From the NCBI RefSeq assembly GCF_000816845.1, contig NZ_CP006877.1, positions 2,919,501-2,983,500 of the forward strand: a stretch of DNA of 64,000 nt, written 5' to 3'. The notes beneath the pieces were generated by a model that saw nothing but the letters and a program-made list of their open reading frames with translations, made no database searches and was not told where the DNA came from. Positions 1 through 9,281 of this stretch are shown here, one piece after another (within the stretch, counting starts at the first letter, position 1; each line of letters begins with the position of its first letter). Source of the DNA: Rhizobium gallicum bv. gallicum R602sp. GTDB lineage: Bacteria > Pseudomonadota > Alphaproteobacteria > Rhizobiales > Rhizobiaceae. The translations under genes and the position numbers were made by a program.

Positions 1-888
1 GTTGTGCCGCAGGTGTGGTACGAACGAATGTACGAGAATGGCTATCAGGGTTCACTTCTCGAATTCTGGACGACCCGCTACTTCACCGAAGGTCGCTACC
101 CCAAGGGCAACTTCACGTGGGCGCATATGTGGTTCGTCGCCTATCTGCTGGTCATGTCGGTGATCTGCTATCCGATCTTCGGATACCTGGTACAGCCGGG
201 AAACAAGATCGCAGCCTGGTTCGAACGCACTTCGAAAACCGGCTTCATCTACCTCTTTTTCCTGCTGCCGCTTGCACTCAACCTGGCGCTTTCGCCCTTC
301 TTTCCGAAGCAAACGAATGCCCTCTACAATGACGGTGCGTGGTTTGCCGTTTGGGCAAGCTGGTTCGGACTGGGCTTCCTCATGGCCCGCCATCACAGTG
401 CTCTAATCGAAACGATCATCGGCCGGCGATTCGTCAGTGCTGCGATCGCCCTGGTGACAAGCGGGCTGCTCTATCGCTACGCCTGGCTGGTGCCGGAGGA
501 CGAGGCGATCGGCAGCTACGCGCAAAATACGCCGCTATTCAAGGCAGGGATCTTCTTGCTGGCCTGGAGCATGATCCTGACCCTCGTTGGATTTGCGGCG
601 CGTCACTTCAATCAGCCCAGCGAAAAGCTGTCTGGGCTGAACCGGCTGGTATTCCCGCTGTACATCGTGCATCAAACCGTAACGGTAGCCGCGCTGTACT
701 ATGTCCTGCCACTCGATATGCCGGTCGCCGTGAGCTATTCGATCGTCACGGCCGCCACCATCCTGCTTTCGGTGCTCTTCGCCGTTAGTGTCGACTTGGT
801 GCCTGGCCCGGCACGTGTCCTGTTCGGCTTGAGCGATCATGGCAGGAAGATTGCAACAAGCGAGCCCGATCGGCAGCTCTCGCGATAG
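1..888 (+). CDS. Acyltransferase family 3 membrane protein, 5' end outside the window
   Basis: The frame is open from the first base, and the visible 294 residues look like the C-terminal three quarters of an acyltransferase-3 (OpgC/OafA-like) protein, which is usually about 380 residues. At least seven hydrophobic segments are visible, for example around residues 42-65, 80-97, 113-127 and 170-197. Proteins of this family transfer acyl or succinyl groups onto periplasmic glucans or other glycans at the inner membrane. The true start is almost certainly upstream of base 1; the GTG at base 4 is only the first in-frame start codon in view. The substrate cannot be told from the sequence. Confidence 0.75.
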   Translation, partial: VVPQVWYERMYENGYQGSLLEFWTTRYFTEGRYPKGNFTWAHMWFVAYLLVMSVICYPIFGYLVQPGNKIAAWFERTSKTGFIYLFFLLPLALNLALSPFFPKQTNALYNDGAWFAVWASWFGLGFLMARHHSALIETIIGRRFVSAAIALVTSGLLYRYAWLVPEDEAIGSYAQNTPLFKAGIFLLAWSMILTLVGFAARHFNQPSEKLSGLNRLVFPLYIVHQTVTVAALYYVLPLDMPVAVSYSIVTAATILLSVLFAVSVDLVPGPARVLFGLSDHGRKIATSEPDRQLSR

Positions 889-914
889 GTCATCCTGCGC
901 CAAAGGGAACGAAA

Positions 915-1883
915 TCAAACGACGCGATCGGGCGGCTCGCGCCCGTCGAAAAAGGCGGTGATGTTTTCCACCACCTTCATGCCCATTGCCGTTCGGGTCT
1001 CCTCCGTCGCGCTGCCTAGATGCGGCAGCAGGACGACATTCTCCATCGACTTCAGCTCTTCCGGCACCTGCGGCTCTGCTTCATAGACGTCGAGCCCCGC
1101 GCCGCGGATGCTGCCGCCCTGAAGGGCACTGATCAATGCCGCCTCGTCGACCACGTCGCCGCGCGCCGTATTGATCAGAAACGCGCCTTTCTTCATCGCC
1201 GCAAAGCGCGGTGCATTCATCAGATGCCGGTTCTGCGCACCGCCGGGGCAATGGAGCGAAACGAAATCGGAAGCGCCCAGCACCTCCTCCATCGTCGCCA
1301 GCTGGCGAGCCCCGTATCGCGCAGCCTCCGCGGCATCGATCGTCGAGCGATTGAAGAAGACGACGTCCATCCCGAAACCGAAATGGCAGCGCTGTGCAAA
1401 GGCCCTGCCGATGCGGCCGAATCCGATGATCCCGACCGTCTTGCCAGCCACCTTTGTGCCAATCATGTGCGTCGGGCACCAACCCTTCCACGCGCCGCTG
1501 CGAAGCTGGCGCTCGCCCTCCCCGCCCCGGCGGGCAACGGCGAGCAGGAGCAGCATGGCGATGTCCGCGGTGCAATCGGTGAGAACGCCGGGCGTATTGG
1601 TGACCAAGACGCCTTTCGCCTTGGCGGCGGCGATATCGATGTGATTGTAGCCGACGCCGAAATTGCCTAGAATTTTCGCGCGGGTATCACCTTCGAAAAT
1701 GCTGGAAGGCAGCTTGTCGGAAACGGTGGGAAGGACCGCATCATAGGCTGCCATCGCCTGCCGCATTTGATCGAGACCAAGCGGAATATCCTCCTCGTTG
1801 AAGGTTACGTCGAAACGTTCGGCAAGGGCGGCTTCTGCCGCGGCGGGCCATTGGCGGGTGACGAGGATGCGCGGTGGGGACAT
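915..1883 (-). CDS. D-isomer-specific 2-hydroxyacid dehydrogenase (glyoxylate/hydroxypyruvate reductase type)
   Basis: A 322-residue NAD(P)-dependent oxidoreductase of full family length. The Rossmann dinucleotide motif GFGRIG is near residue 153. The catalytic Arg is in NTARGD (near 239), the Glu in the segment ending YEAEP, and the His in PHLGS (near 287). The family interconverts 2-keto acids and D-2-hydroxy acids; the closest-looking members reduce glyoxylate or hydroxypyruvate, or act as D-glycerate dehydrogenases. It is convergent with the acyltransferase and lies downstream of the livJ terminator, so it is probably its own unit. The exact substrate is not determined. Confidence 0.88.
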   Translation of the reverse strand: MSPPRILVTRQWPAAAEAALAERFDVTFNEEDIPLGLDQMRQAMAAYDAVLPTVSDKLPSSIFEGDTRAKILGNFGVGYNHIDIAAAKAKGVLVTNTPGVLTDCTADIAMLLLLAVARRGGEGERQLRSGAWKGWCPTHMIGTKVAGKTVGIIGFGRIGRAFAQRCHFGFGMDVVFFNRSTIDAAEAARYGARQLATMEEVLGASDFVSLHCPGGAQNRHLMNAPRFAAMKKGAFLINTARGDVVDEAALISALQGGSIRGAGLDVYEAEPQVPEELKSMENVVLLPHLGSATEETRTAMGMKVVENITAFFDGREPPDRVV

Positions 1884-1950
1884 TGGTGCTTCCGTCTCAA
1901 AATTCTACGCCTCAAAGAACTAGAGGATGACCGCAAGAATTGAAACGCCT

Positions 1951-1987
1951 GTCCAAAAAGAAAGAAGCCCGGTCGAGACCGGGCTTC
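1951..1987 (-). terminator. Intrinsic terminator of the liv operon
   Basis: On the minus strand just past the livJ stop there is a hairpin with 10-bp arms (GAAGCCCGGT / ACCGGGCTTC, bases 1964-1987), followed by a T-rich run TTTCTTTTT. This is a textbook rho-independent terminator. Confidence 0.85.
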
Positions 1988-2018
1988 CGTAAACGGTACT
2001 GGACCGTGCAAGCGAAGC

Positions 2019-3140
2019 TTACATACTCTGCGGGAAGTAGCTGTACTTGCCGTCCGGACCCTTCTTCCATTCGTACATGATGTAGCCCGGAATCTTCGGG
2101 TCACCCTTTTCGTCGAAGGAGATGTCGCCGAGAACGGTCGGGAACGGACCCTTTTCCTTCATCGCGGTTGCGACGGCTTCCGCATCGGTCGAACCGGCCG
2201 CCTTGGCAGCACCGGCGATCGCCTGCATGGCAGCGTAGGAGTAGAGAGTGTAAGCTTCCGGGTTGAAGCCGGCAGCCTTGAACTTCTCAACGAGTTCCTT
2301 GTTGGCCGGGTTGATCGTCGGATCCGGGCCGAAGGTGTTCAGCGTACCGGCAACTGCGTCGCCAGCGATGGAAGCAAGTTCGTTCGAGACGATACCGTCG
2401 CCCGAAACGAGCGTTGCCTTCAGGCCCTGGTCGGCAGCCTGACGGATGATGAGACCGGCTTCGGTGTGCAGACCACCCCAATAGATGATCGAGACGCCGG
2501 CTTCCTTCATCTTTGCGATGAGAGCGGAGAAGTCCTTGTCGCCGACATTGATGCCTTCATACATGGCTTCGGTAACGCCAGCAGCGTTCAGAGACTTCTT
2601 GGTCTCGTCGGCAAGACCCTGACCGTAAGGTGTCTTGTCGTGAACGACAGCGATCTTGGCGTCCTTGAAATGATCGGCAAGATATTTGCCGGCAATCGCG
2701 CCCTGCTGGTCGTCACGGCCGCAGGTACGGAATGTGTTCCACAGGCCGCGCTCGGTGAACACCGGGTTCGTTGCAGCCGGGGTGATTTCGAGGATGCCGT
2801 TTTCAGCATAGACTTCAGACGCCGGGATCGAGACGCCCGAGTTGAAGTGGCCGATCACGAACTTCACGCCGTCAGCGACGAACTTGTTGGCGACCGAGAT
2901 GCCCTGCTTCGGGTCGGAGACATCGTCACCGAGTTCGAGCTTGATCTGCTCGCCGTTGATGCCGCCTGCGGCGTTGATATCAGCGGCTGCCTGCTCGGCA
3001 CCCTTCTGAAGCTGAGCGCCGAACGCAGCGTTCGGGCCAGTCAAAGGACCGCCGACGCCAATGAGAATGTCGGCCCAGGCGTTGCCGCTGAAGGCGACCA
3101 TCGCCGTCAGTGCCACTGCCGACAGAAGAGATTTCTTCAT
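2019..3140 (-). CDS. livJ: Branched-chain amino acid ABC transporter, periplasmic binding protein
   Basis: A 373-residue periplasmic substrate-binding protein of the Leu/Ile/Val (PBP type 1) family. Residues 1-23 form a clear Sec signal peptide ending in NAWA, and the mature chain begins [12 protein letters not shown], the typical start of this family. It captures branched-chain or other amino acids and delivers them to the LivHMGF membrane complex encoded just upstream on the same strand. It is the last gene before a strong terminator. A 120-bp spacer separates it from the preceding gene, so it may also have its own promoter, which would fit the high level at which binding proteins are usually made. 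Confidence 0.93.
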   Translation of the reverse strand: MKKSLLSAVALTAMVAFSGNAWADILIGVGGPLTGPNAAFGAQLQKGAEQAAADINAAGGINGEQIKLELGDDVSDPKQGISVANKFVADGVKFVIGHFNSGVSIPASEVYAENGILEITPAATNPVFTERGLWNTFRTCGRDDQQGAIAGKYLADHFKDAKIAVVHDKTPYGQGLADETKKSLNAAGVTEAMYEGINVGDKDFSALIAKMKEAGVSIIYWGGLHTEAGLIIRQAADQGLKATLVSGDGIVSNELASIAGDAVAGTLNTFGPDPTINPANKELVEKFKAAGFNPEAYTLYSYAAMQAIAGAAKAAGSTDAEAVATAMKEKGPFPTVLGDISFDEKGDPKIPGYIMYEWKKGPDGKYSYFPQSM

Positions 3141-3260
3141 ATTTTTACTCCCAATTTTTGGGCGGGTTCCGGTCCAAGGCCCGGCGCATTACCCACCATT
3201 GACTGCGCCAGGAAAGCTGTTCCACTCTGAAGGCAATTCATGCCTAGTTTCAACGGACTG

Positions 3261-3614
3261 TCAATGTTTGTCCTTCCACGAGAACGCGGAAGTTTTTTCG
3301 TACAGCCAGTAATAGTTGTTGACCATCTGATTGGTGCGGCGATAACGGAAACCCGCCGTCGAGAAGACGAGCAGCAGCACGAAATCGATGATGTAAAAGA
3401 AGGCGCTGAGCATCGGCCCGTTGAAGAGCGCATGATGCAGGAACTGCATCACCCAGGCGAGCAGGAAGGTGTAAACGACGACCAGCGGATAGTTGCTCCA
3501 GCTTTCAGCTGCAGCCCTGCCGGCGCGCCATGCCGTCCAGAACCCGATCAGCACGACCAGCCCGCGGATGACCATCCGCACGCCCGTATCCGGTTCGAAG
3601 AAAAGTCCCTGCAT
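3261..3614 (-). CDS. Small membrane protein inside the liv operon (DUF6867-like)
   Basis: A 117-residue protein with three likely membrane segments (about residues 13-30, 42-62 and 67-84) and a basic, aromatic C-terminus. It sits between livF and livJ, only 24 bp after the livF stop, so it is probably co-transcribed. From memory, rhizobial liv operons carry a small protein of unknown function (DUF6867) here; I match it by position and general character only. A role in the transporter is inferred from location and not shown by any motif. Confidence 0.7.
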   Translation of the reverse strand: MQGLFFEPDTGVRMVIRGLVVLIGFWTAWRAGRAAAESWSNYPLVVVYTFLLAWVMQFLHHALFNGPMLSAFFYIIDFVLLLVFSTAGFRYRRTNQMVNNYYWLYEKTSAFSWKDKH

Positions 3615-3638
3615 ATCAAACTCTCCCTTCTGCCCGGC

Positions 3639-4367
3639 TCAATGTCTTCCGCCTTCGAGATAGGCGGCACGGACTTCCGGATTGGCGAGCAGTTCCTTGC
3701 CGGACCCGCTCATCGTTACCTTGCCGTTCACCATCACGTAAGCGCGGTGCGAGAGCTTCAGGGCAGCAAATGCATTCTGCTCGACGAGGAAAACGGTGAG
3801 GCCTTCCTGCTCGTTGAGCTTTTTGATCGCCTCGAAAATACCCTTGACGATCAGCGGCGCGAGACCGAGCGACGGCTCGTCGAGAAGCAGGAGCTTCGGG
3901 CGCGCCATCAGCGCACGGCCGATTGACAGCATCTGCTGCTCGCCGCCCGAAAGCGTGCCGCCGCGCTGCGCGTGGCGTTCCTTAAGGCGCGGGAACAGCG
4001 TGAAGATCTTCTCGACGTCCTCGTTGAAATGTTTGAGGTTGTCGAGGCCCGCACCCATCTGCAGGTTTTCCGTGACCGTCATCCGCGGGAAGATGCGGCG
4101 GCCTTCCGGCGACTGCGCAATGCGAAGCCGCGCGATGTCGTGCGTCGGCATGCGAGTGATGTCGCGCCCTTCGAAGATCACCGCGCCGGTGCGCGCCTGC
4201 GGGCTGCCGCAGATCGTCATCATCAGCGTCGACTTGCCAGCGCCGTTGGCGCCGATGAGGCTGACGATCTCACCCTTGTTGACGTCGACATCGATGCCCG
4301 CGAGCGCACGGATATTGCCGTAATAGGTTTCGACGCCCTGAACCTTGAGAAGCTGTTCGCCGGCCAT
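3639..4367 (-). CDS. livF: Branched-chain amino acid ABC transporter ATP-binding protein LivF
   Basis: A 242-residue ABC ATPase. Walker A is GANGAGKST near residue 38, the signature motif LSGGEQQ is near 139, and Walker B LLLLDEPSLGL follows. The length and the C-terminal AYLEGGRH-type ending are typical of LivF. It pairs with LivG as the second nucleotide-binding subunit powering uptake through LivH and LivM. Its ATG overlaps the livG stop by one base (TGATG), which implies translational coupling. Confidence 0.95.
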   Translation of the reverse strand: MAGEQLLKVQGVETYYGNIRALAGIDVDVNKGEIVSLIGANGAGKSTLMMTICGSPQARTGAVIFEGRDITRMPTHDIARLRIAQSPEGRRIFPRMTVTENLQMGAGLDNLKHFNEDVEKIFTLFPRLKERHAQRGGTLSGGEQQMLSIGRALMARPKLLLLDEPSLGLAPLIVKGIFEAIKKLNEQEGLTVFLVEQNAFAALKLSHRAYVMVNGKVTMSGSGKELLANPEVRAAYLEGGRH

Positions 4368-5245
4368 CAGTTTGCGCCCCCTTCGAGGCTCTCGACAGTT
4401 GCGATGACCTCTTCCACTTCCTTGTCCTCGACACCGAGATAGGCCGCGATGACCCTCGGGTCGTTCTTCACATGATCCGGCGTGCCATCGGAAATCTTCT
4501 GCCCGTATTCCAGCACCACGACATGGTCGGAGATTTCCATGACCACCGACATATCGTGTTCGATGAGCAGGATCGACGTACCGGTATCGGCGCGAATTCC
4601 CTGCAGCAGTGCGTTGAGAGCCGCCGATTCACGTGGATTGAGGCCGGCGGCGGGCTCGTCCAGGCAGAGCAATTCCGGCTCGGTGCACATGGCGCGGGCG
4701 ATTTCGAGACGCCGCTGCGCGCCATAGGGCAGATCGCCTGCAGGGTCGTCGGCGCGGCTGATCAGATCGGCCTTTTCCAGCCAGAAGCGTGCGAGCTCGA
4801 TGGATGCTGCAGCCTCTTTCCTGTAAGGGCCGATGTTGAGAAGGCCGAGGATCGTATAGCCCGATGCCTTCATCAGCTTGTTGTGCTGGGCAACGAGCAG
4901 GTTCTCCAGAACGGTGAGGCCCGAGAACAGGCGGATGTTCTGGAAGGTACGAGCGACCCGGGCTTCCTTGGTGATGCGGAAATCCGGCAGGCGCTCGAGC
5001 AGGTACTGCTTACCGCTCTGCTGGTTCAGTGTGATCATTCCCATCGTCGGCTTGTAGAAGCCGGTGATGCAGTTGAAGACGGTGGTCTTGCCGGCACCGT
5101 TCGGGCCGATCAGCGCGGTAATATCACCGCGCTTGGCTTCGAAGGAGAGGTCGTTGATGGCCATGAGGCCACCGAACCTCATCGACAGATGCTCGACTTT
5201 GAGCAGGGTATCGCTGGACATTGTCGTCATTTCTACGGGGCTCAT
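4367..5245 (-). CDS. livG: Branched-chain amino acid ABC transporter ATP-binding protein LivG
   Basis: A 292-residue ABC ATPase with Walker A GPNGAGKTT (near residue 47), a LivG-type insertion, and Walker B LLCLDEPAAGLNP. Its signature segment reads DLPYGAQRRLE, where LivG proteins commonly have a PYGxQR variant of LSGGQ. The start chosen overlaps the livM stop by one base; two further in-frame ATGs at codons 6 and 9 are alternatives. The C-terminus carries a short extra tail rich in Glu and Val. It works with LivF as the ATPase pair of the transporter. Confidence 0.95.
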   Translation of the reverse strand: MSPVEMTTMSSDTLLKVEHLSMRFGGLMAINDLSFEAKRGDITALIGPNGAGKTTVFNCITGFYKPTMGMITLNQQSGKQYLLERLPDFRITKEARVARTFQNIRLFSGLTVLENLLVAQHNKLMKASGYTILGLLNIGPYRKEAAASIELARFWLEKADLISRADDPAGDLPYGAQRRLEIARAMCTEPELLCLDEPAAGLNPRESAALNALLQGIRADTGTSILLIEHDMSVVMEISDHVVVLEYGQKISDGTPDHVKNDPRVIAAYLGVEDKEVEEVIATVESLEGGAN

Positions 5246-6636
5246 CAGCCGTGCCCCTCCTTGATAAAGCTTCCGGAAACTGCCCTGCGCTCCTTGAGGA
5301 AGGCAGTCGGTTCACGCGAGCCGACGAAGCCGCGCGGCTTGAACAGCATGACAACGACCATGGCGAGCCCGAAGAGAAGCATGCGGTAGAGTTCCGGCGT
5401 GAAATCCGGACCGAAGACGGCTTTCAGGAAGTCCATCTCGCGCAGCAATTCCGTCCCGCCGACCATGACGAGCGCAGCAATCGCAATACCGGTCAGCGAG
5501 CCCATGCCGCCGAGGACGACGATGGCCAGGATGACGGCCGATTCGAGGAAGACGAAGGATTCCGGAGAGACGAAGCCCTGGCGCACTGCAAAAAACGAGC
5601 CGGCAAAGCCGCCGAACATCGCACCCGTCGCAAAGGCTGTGAGCTTGGTCGTGACCGTATTGATGCCGAGGGAACGGCAGGCGATTTCGTCTTCGCGCAG
5701 CGCTTCCCAGGCGCGACCGATCGGCATGCGGCGAAGCCGGATCGTGACGTAGGCCGTCAGCATGCAAAGTCCCAGGATCAGATAGAAGAGGAAGATCTTG
5801 TAATAGGCCGACGACATTGGAAGGCCCATGAGCTTGGCAAAGCCGCCCGACGTCGCATCGAAGGGAATGCCGAACAGCGTCGCCTTCGGGATGCCGGAGA
5901 TGCCGAAGGTACCCTTGGTCACAGCCGTCCAGTTGATGAGCACGAGACGGATGATTTCACCGAATGCGAGCGTCACGATGGCGAGATAGTCGCCGCGCAA
6001 ACGCAGGACGGGGAAGCCGAGGATGACACCCCAAAGCGCCGCCAGGATGCCCGACATCGGCAGCAGAAGCCAGAAGGACAGGCCGAAATAGCTGGAGAGC
6101 AGCGCATAGGAATAGGCACCGACCGCGTAGAAGGCGACGTAACCGAGGTCGAGCAGACCGGCAAGGCCGACGACGATGTTAAGGCCCCATGCGAGCATCA
6201 CATAGATGAGAATCTGGATGCCGAAGTTGTCGACCCATTTCAGCGAGCCCTGCGCGCCGAAGGCCGCGTAGATGGCCACCGGATAGAGCAGAAGTGCGAC
6301 AAGCGCGATTTTCAGGAAATGCTGACGGAGAAAACCCTTCTCGGTCGAGATGTCGAGCTCGCCGTGCTTCGCCTTGGCAAGCTTGCGCTTGTCGATGTTC
6401 GGCTTGACGAAAACGACGATGACGAAGCGGCTGATCGCGGCGATCGCCACAAAGATCGCAAGCAGGCCCCACCGCTGAACGATGATGAGCTCGTTGTTGA
6501 TGTTCTGGTCGGTCTTGAGGCCGACATAGAGAACGAACAGACCGAGAGAAAGGAGGGCCGCGAATAAAGCTTCCGTAAGGCCTTTCTGGACAAGCCCGGG
6601 TGCGAGCTTGCCAGCAGGATTTTCGATGTTTGCCAT
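5245..6636 (-). CDS. livM: Branched-chain amino acid ABC transporter permease LivM
   Basis: A 463-residue inner-membrane permease. The N-terminal 110 or so residues, with two membrane segments and a polar loop, match the LivM/LivH N-terminal extension (DUF3382-like). The rest is the BPD_transp_2 permease core, with the motif GLAGLLDLGYVAFYAVGAY and an EAA-like loop before RSLGIN. It forms the translocation channel with LivH. It begins 4 bp after the livH stop and overlaps livG by one base. Confidence 0.95.
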   Translation of the reverse strand: MANIENPAGKLAPGLVQKGLTEALFAALLSLGLFVLYVGLKTDQNINNELIIVQRWGLLAIFVAIAAISRFVIVVFVKPNIDKRKLAKAKHGELDISTEKGFLRQHFLKIALVALLLYPVAIYAAFGAQGSLKWVDNFGIQILIYVMLAWGLNIVVGLAGLLDLGYVAFYAVGAYSYALLSSYFGLSFWLLLPMSGILAALWGVILGFPVLRLRGDYLAIVTLAFGEIIRLVLINWTAVTKGTFGISGIPKATLFGIPFDATSGGFAKLMGLPMSSAYYKIFLFYLILGLCMLTAYVTIRLRRMPIGRAWEALREDEIACRSLGINTVTTKLTAFATGAMFGGFAGSFFAVRQGFVSPESFVFLESAVILAIVVLGGMGSLTGIAIAALVMVGGTELLREMDFLKAVFGPDFTPELYRMLLFGLAMVVVMLFKPRGFVGSREPTAFLKERRAVSGSFIKEGHG

Positions 6637-6640
6637 GATG

Positions 6641-7543
6641 TTATACCTTCTCGACTTCCGGCCGTCCGAGAATGCCGGTCGGCTTGAAGATCAGGACGAA
6701 AGCGAGGATCGCAAAAGTCGCGACATCCTTGTAGGCGATCGTGAAATAGGCGGACCAAAGCGATTCGATGAGGCCGATCATCAGTCCGCCGAGAACAGCC
6801 CCCGGCAAAGAGCCGATGCCGCCGAGAACGGCTGCGGTAAACGCCTTGACGCCCGGCGTGAAGCCGTCGTTGAACGAGGCGACGCCATAATACATCAGGT
6901 ACATCGTGCCGGCGACTGCGGCGAGTGCCGCGCCCATGATGAAGGTGATGGAGATCGTCTGATCGACATTGACGCCGAGAAGAGCGGCCATTTTGCGGTC
7001 CTGCTCCGTCGCGCGCTGGGCGCGTCCGAGCGCCGTGCGATTGACGATGTACCAGAAGGCGGCCAGCAGCACCACGGTGATGACGATGATGATGATCTGC
7101 TTCAGCGAGATCGAAATACCGCCGATATTATAAACCGAACCGACGAGCGGCGGAATCGGCTTGTTGCGCGGACCCTGCGTCACCTGGATGAAGTTGGACA
7201 GGGTGATCGACATGCCGATCGCGGTGATCAGCGGCGCCAGGCGGAAGGAACCGCGCAGCGGCCGGTATGCAACACGCTCGATCGTCCAATTCCATAAACT
7301 CGTCATCAGCATCGCAACGATAAGCATCAGCAGCAGAAGAACTGCGACCGGAACGCCTGCAAAGATGGATGTGAGAACGAGAAAGACGATAAGAGCGGCA
7401 AAACCACCGAGCATGAAGATATCGCCATGGGCGAAATTGATCATGCCGATAATGCCATAAACCATCGTGTAGCCAATAGCGACAAGGCCATAGATGGATC
7501 CGAGCGTCAGCCCATTGAAGAGCTGCTGGACGAAATACTCCAT
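6641..7543 (-). CDS. livH: Branched-chain amino acid ABC transporter permease LivH
   Basis: A 300-residue inner-membrane permease, first gene of the operon. It opens with the family's QQLFNGLTLGSIYGLVAIG segment and has about eight hydrophobic helices. The cytoplasmic coupling loop includes RAQRATEQDRKMAALLGV. With LivM it forms the membrane channel of the high-affinity transporter. Transcription runs livH, livM, livG, livF, small membrane protein, livJ, with spacing from 1-bp overlaps to 4 bp among the first four. Confidence 0.95.
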   Translation of the reverse strand: MEYFVQQLFNGLTLGSIYGLVAIGYTMVYGIIGMINFAHGDIFMLGGFAALIVFLVLTSIFAGVPVAVLLLLMLIVAMLMTSLWNWTIERVAYRPLRGSFRLAPLITAIGMSITLSNFIQVTQGPRNKPIPPLVGSVYNIGGISISLKQIIIIVITVVLLAAFWYIVNRTALGRAQRATEQDRKMAALLGVNVDQTISITFIMGAALAAVAGTMYLMYYGVASFNDGFTPGVKAFTAAVLGGIGSLPGAVLGGLMIGLIESLWSAYFTIAYKDVATFAILAFVLIFKPTGILGRPEVEKV

Positions 7544-7941
7544 ATGTCATTTCCCCTGGATGCGAGCCAACATGACTGCATCTCTTTTTGGTCTGTAGTT
7601 CCCTTTTATCGGAACCTCATATGCGGCATCCATACCGTTTTCCGTGAAAATGTGAAGACAAAAAGGCTTTACTGGGTCAGATTCTTGGCGAAACGGACGT
7701 AAATGGCGCGTTTCCGCCCAAAATCCACACTAAAGAGGCATTCCCTGAGGAAATTTTAGCCAGAAACCGGCTGTGGATTAACCAAATCGCCTGCGAGGCG
7801 GGCAGCTTTAAGCATGGCACTTATTCCATAAAACCGGAACTTTTGGCAAATTCCTACGAAATTCAAAGGCCGGACGCGAAAAACGTTTCAAACGAACGGC
7901 CTGCCGGGCGTTGCAATTAGCAAATGCGCCAGTGCCAACTT
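7544..7941. other. Intergenic region upstream of the liv operon
   Basis: About 400 bp with no convincing gene. It is noticeably more AT-rich than its surroundings and must contain the liv promoter and leader on the minus strand. I did not find a clear operator, riboswitch or attenuator. Confidence 0.5.
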
Positions 7942-8334
7942 TCACGGATTCCAGCCGCCGCTGCCATAAGGACGCGTGATGATTTCGAGCAGGTGACCGT
8001 TCGGATCTTCGAAATAGAGACCGCGTCCACCGTCGTGGTCATTGGTTTCGCTTGGCTTTCTCTGGCCGGGATCGGCCCAGTAGCGCAGGTTCCGCTCTCG
8101 AATTCGATTGAATATCGCGTTGAATTCAGCGTCGCCGACAAGGAAGGCGTAGTGTTGGCTTACGATCTCACCCTTCGTATCCATATAGTCGAGATTGGCA
8201 TCGTTGTCGGTCGTGACCATGTGGAACGGCCCCCACCGCCGCGGCGGCGACAGGCCCAGCATATCGGCCAGGAAATCTGCCGAGGCCTTACTGTCTCGAG
8301 CCGACAGAATAGTATGATTGAAGTGGATGGCCAT
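7942..8334 (-). CDS. VOC (glyoxalase/bleomycin resistance) family protein
   Basis: A 130-residue vicinal-oxygen-chelate protein. It begins MAIHFNHTILSA with the metal-ligand His at residue 6 and ends with FEDPNGHLLEIITRPYG, carrying the second conserved acidic ligand. The frame extends 19 codons further upstream, but the internal ATG is chosen because it matches the usual family N-terminus. Members include glyoxalases, ring-cleaving dioxygenases and fosfomycin or bleomycin resistance proteins; which one this is cannot be told. Confidence 0.82.
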   Translation of the reverse strand: MAIHFNHTILSARDSKASADFLADMLGLSPPRRWGPFHMVTTDNDANLDYMDTKGEIVSQHYAFLVGDAEFNAIFNRIRERNLRYWADPGQRKPSETNDHDGGRGLYFEDPNGHLLEIITRPYGSGGWNP

Positions 8335-8657
8335 CTTGGTCTCACGAAAATGAGGCGGAGCTTCAATGCGGTGGGTTTCGCCGGTTAACACGCCCGCCCG
8401 CCTCTTTGTTCCGGGCAGTCACACCTTGAGCTGAGGGGGGCGAATGTTGCACGAGCACAAAAGTGGGCCGCTTCATCGGAAAACGTGCACCTTAAGTTAA
8501 AATCCGTCGCTTCTCGGGAGCTGCCATTTGCATAGCGAGAAGTCGAGCCGAATTCGATCCTTTCCCACGCCCTCTGACTTCAAATCTCTTTCGAAGCAAC
8601 GTAAACTCCCATCGGTGGAAGGGCCTTGGCGGGCCCGGAGCAGATCGGGCGGGCGGC
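8335..8657. other. Intergenic region between divergent VOC and methyltransferase genes
   Basis: About 320 bp between divergently transcribed genes. I see no gene, and no clear operator or terminator. Confidence 0.4.
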
Positions 8658-9140
8658 ATGAACGAGGTGAGCGGGAATTGGCGCGACGGTTCAGGCGCGG
8701 CGGTGCGGCCGCCGATCGCCTGGGCGCTCGCTGTAGTTGCCGGGCTCGCGCTCGACTGGCTCTATCAGCTGCCGTTCATGCCGGCGGCCATGCCGGCCGG
8801 CGCTCTCGGCGGCATTGTGTTCCTCGCCGGACTGGCGCTGCTGATCTGGGCGGCGGGGACCTTCCGCCGTGCGGGGACGCAGATCCAGACCACCCAGCCA
8901 ACGGCGACCATCGTCGACCAGGGACCCTACCGCTTCACGCGCAACCCGATCTATATCGGCATGTTCCTCGGCCTCATCGGCTTGGCCATCGCTCTCGACA
9001 GTCTGTGGCTCGTCGTCCTGCTGGTGCCGTTCTATCTCGTCATCCGCTACGGCGTGGTCGCCCGCGAGGAGGCCTATCTCGAGCGGAGGTTCGGGGACAT
9101 CTATCTCGCCTACAAAGCCCGCGTCCGGCGGTGGCTGTAG
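8658..9140 (+). CDS. Isoprenylcysteine carboxyl methyltransferase-family membrane protein
   Basis: A 160-residue integral membrane methyltransferase of the ICMT/PEMT superfamily. Four hydrophobic segments are visible. The diagnostic region is GPYRFTRNPIYIG (near residue 93), followed by a C-terminal REEAYLERRFGDIYLAY motif that forms the SAM pocket in this fold. Bacterial members act on small lipophilic substrates or are uncharacterised, and prenylated proteins are not expected here. Isolated single gene. Confidence 0.82.
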   Translation: MNEVSGNWRDGSGAAVRPPIAWALAVVAGLALDWLYQLPFMPAAMPAGALGGIVFLAGLALLIWAAGTFRRAGTQIQTTQPTATIVDQGPYRFTRNPIYIGMFLGLIGLAIALDSLWLVVLLVPFYLVIRYGVVAREEAYLERRFGDIYLAYKARVRRWL

Positions 9141-9281
9141 CGGACGAAGACGGATCAACCTGCTGGAACCGCAGATCGGGTCGAGACGCGACATTCGCGG
9201 CATCATTGGCAAGGTCGGGCTCGGTGGCGCAGAACAGATATGCCTTTGCGGCGACCGTCGCGGCCGCCGTCGGCACCGCCC

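Noticed and set aside
5221-6567. A 448-codon plus-strand open frame opposite livM
   Set aside because: Shadow of livM; extremely polar composition and no ribosome site.
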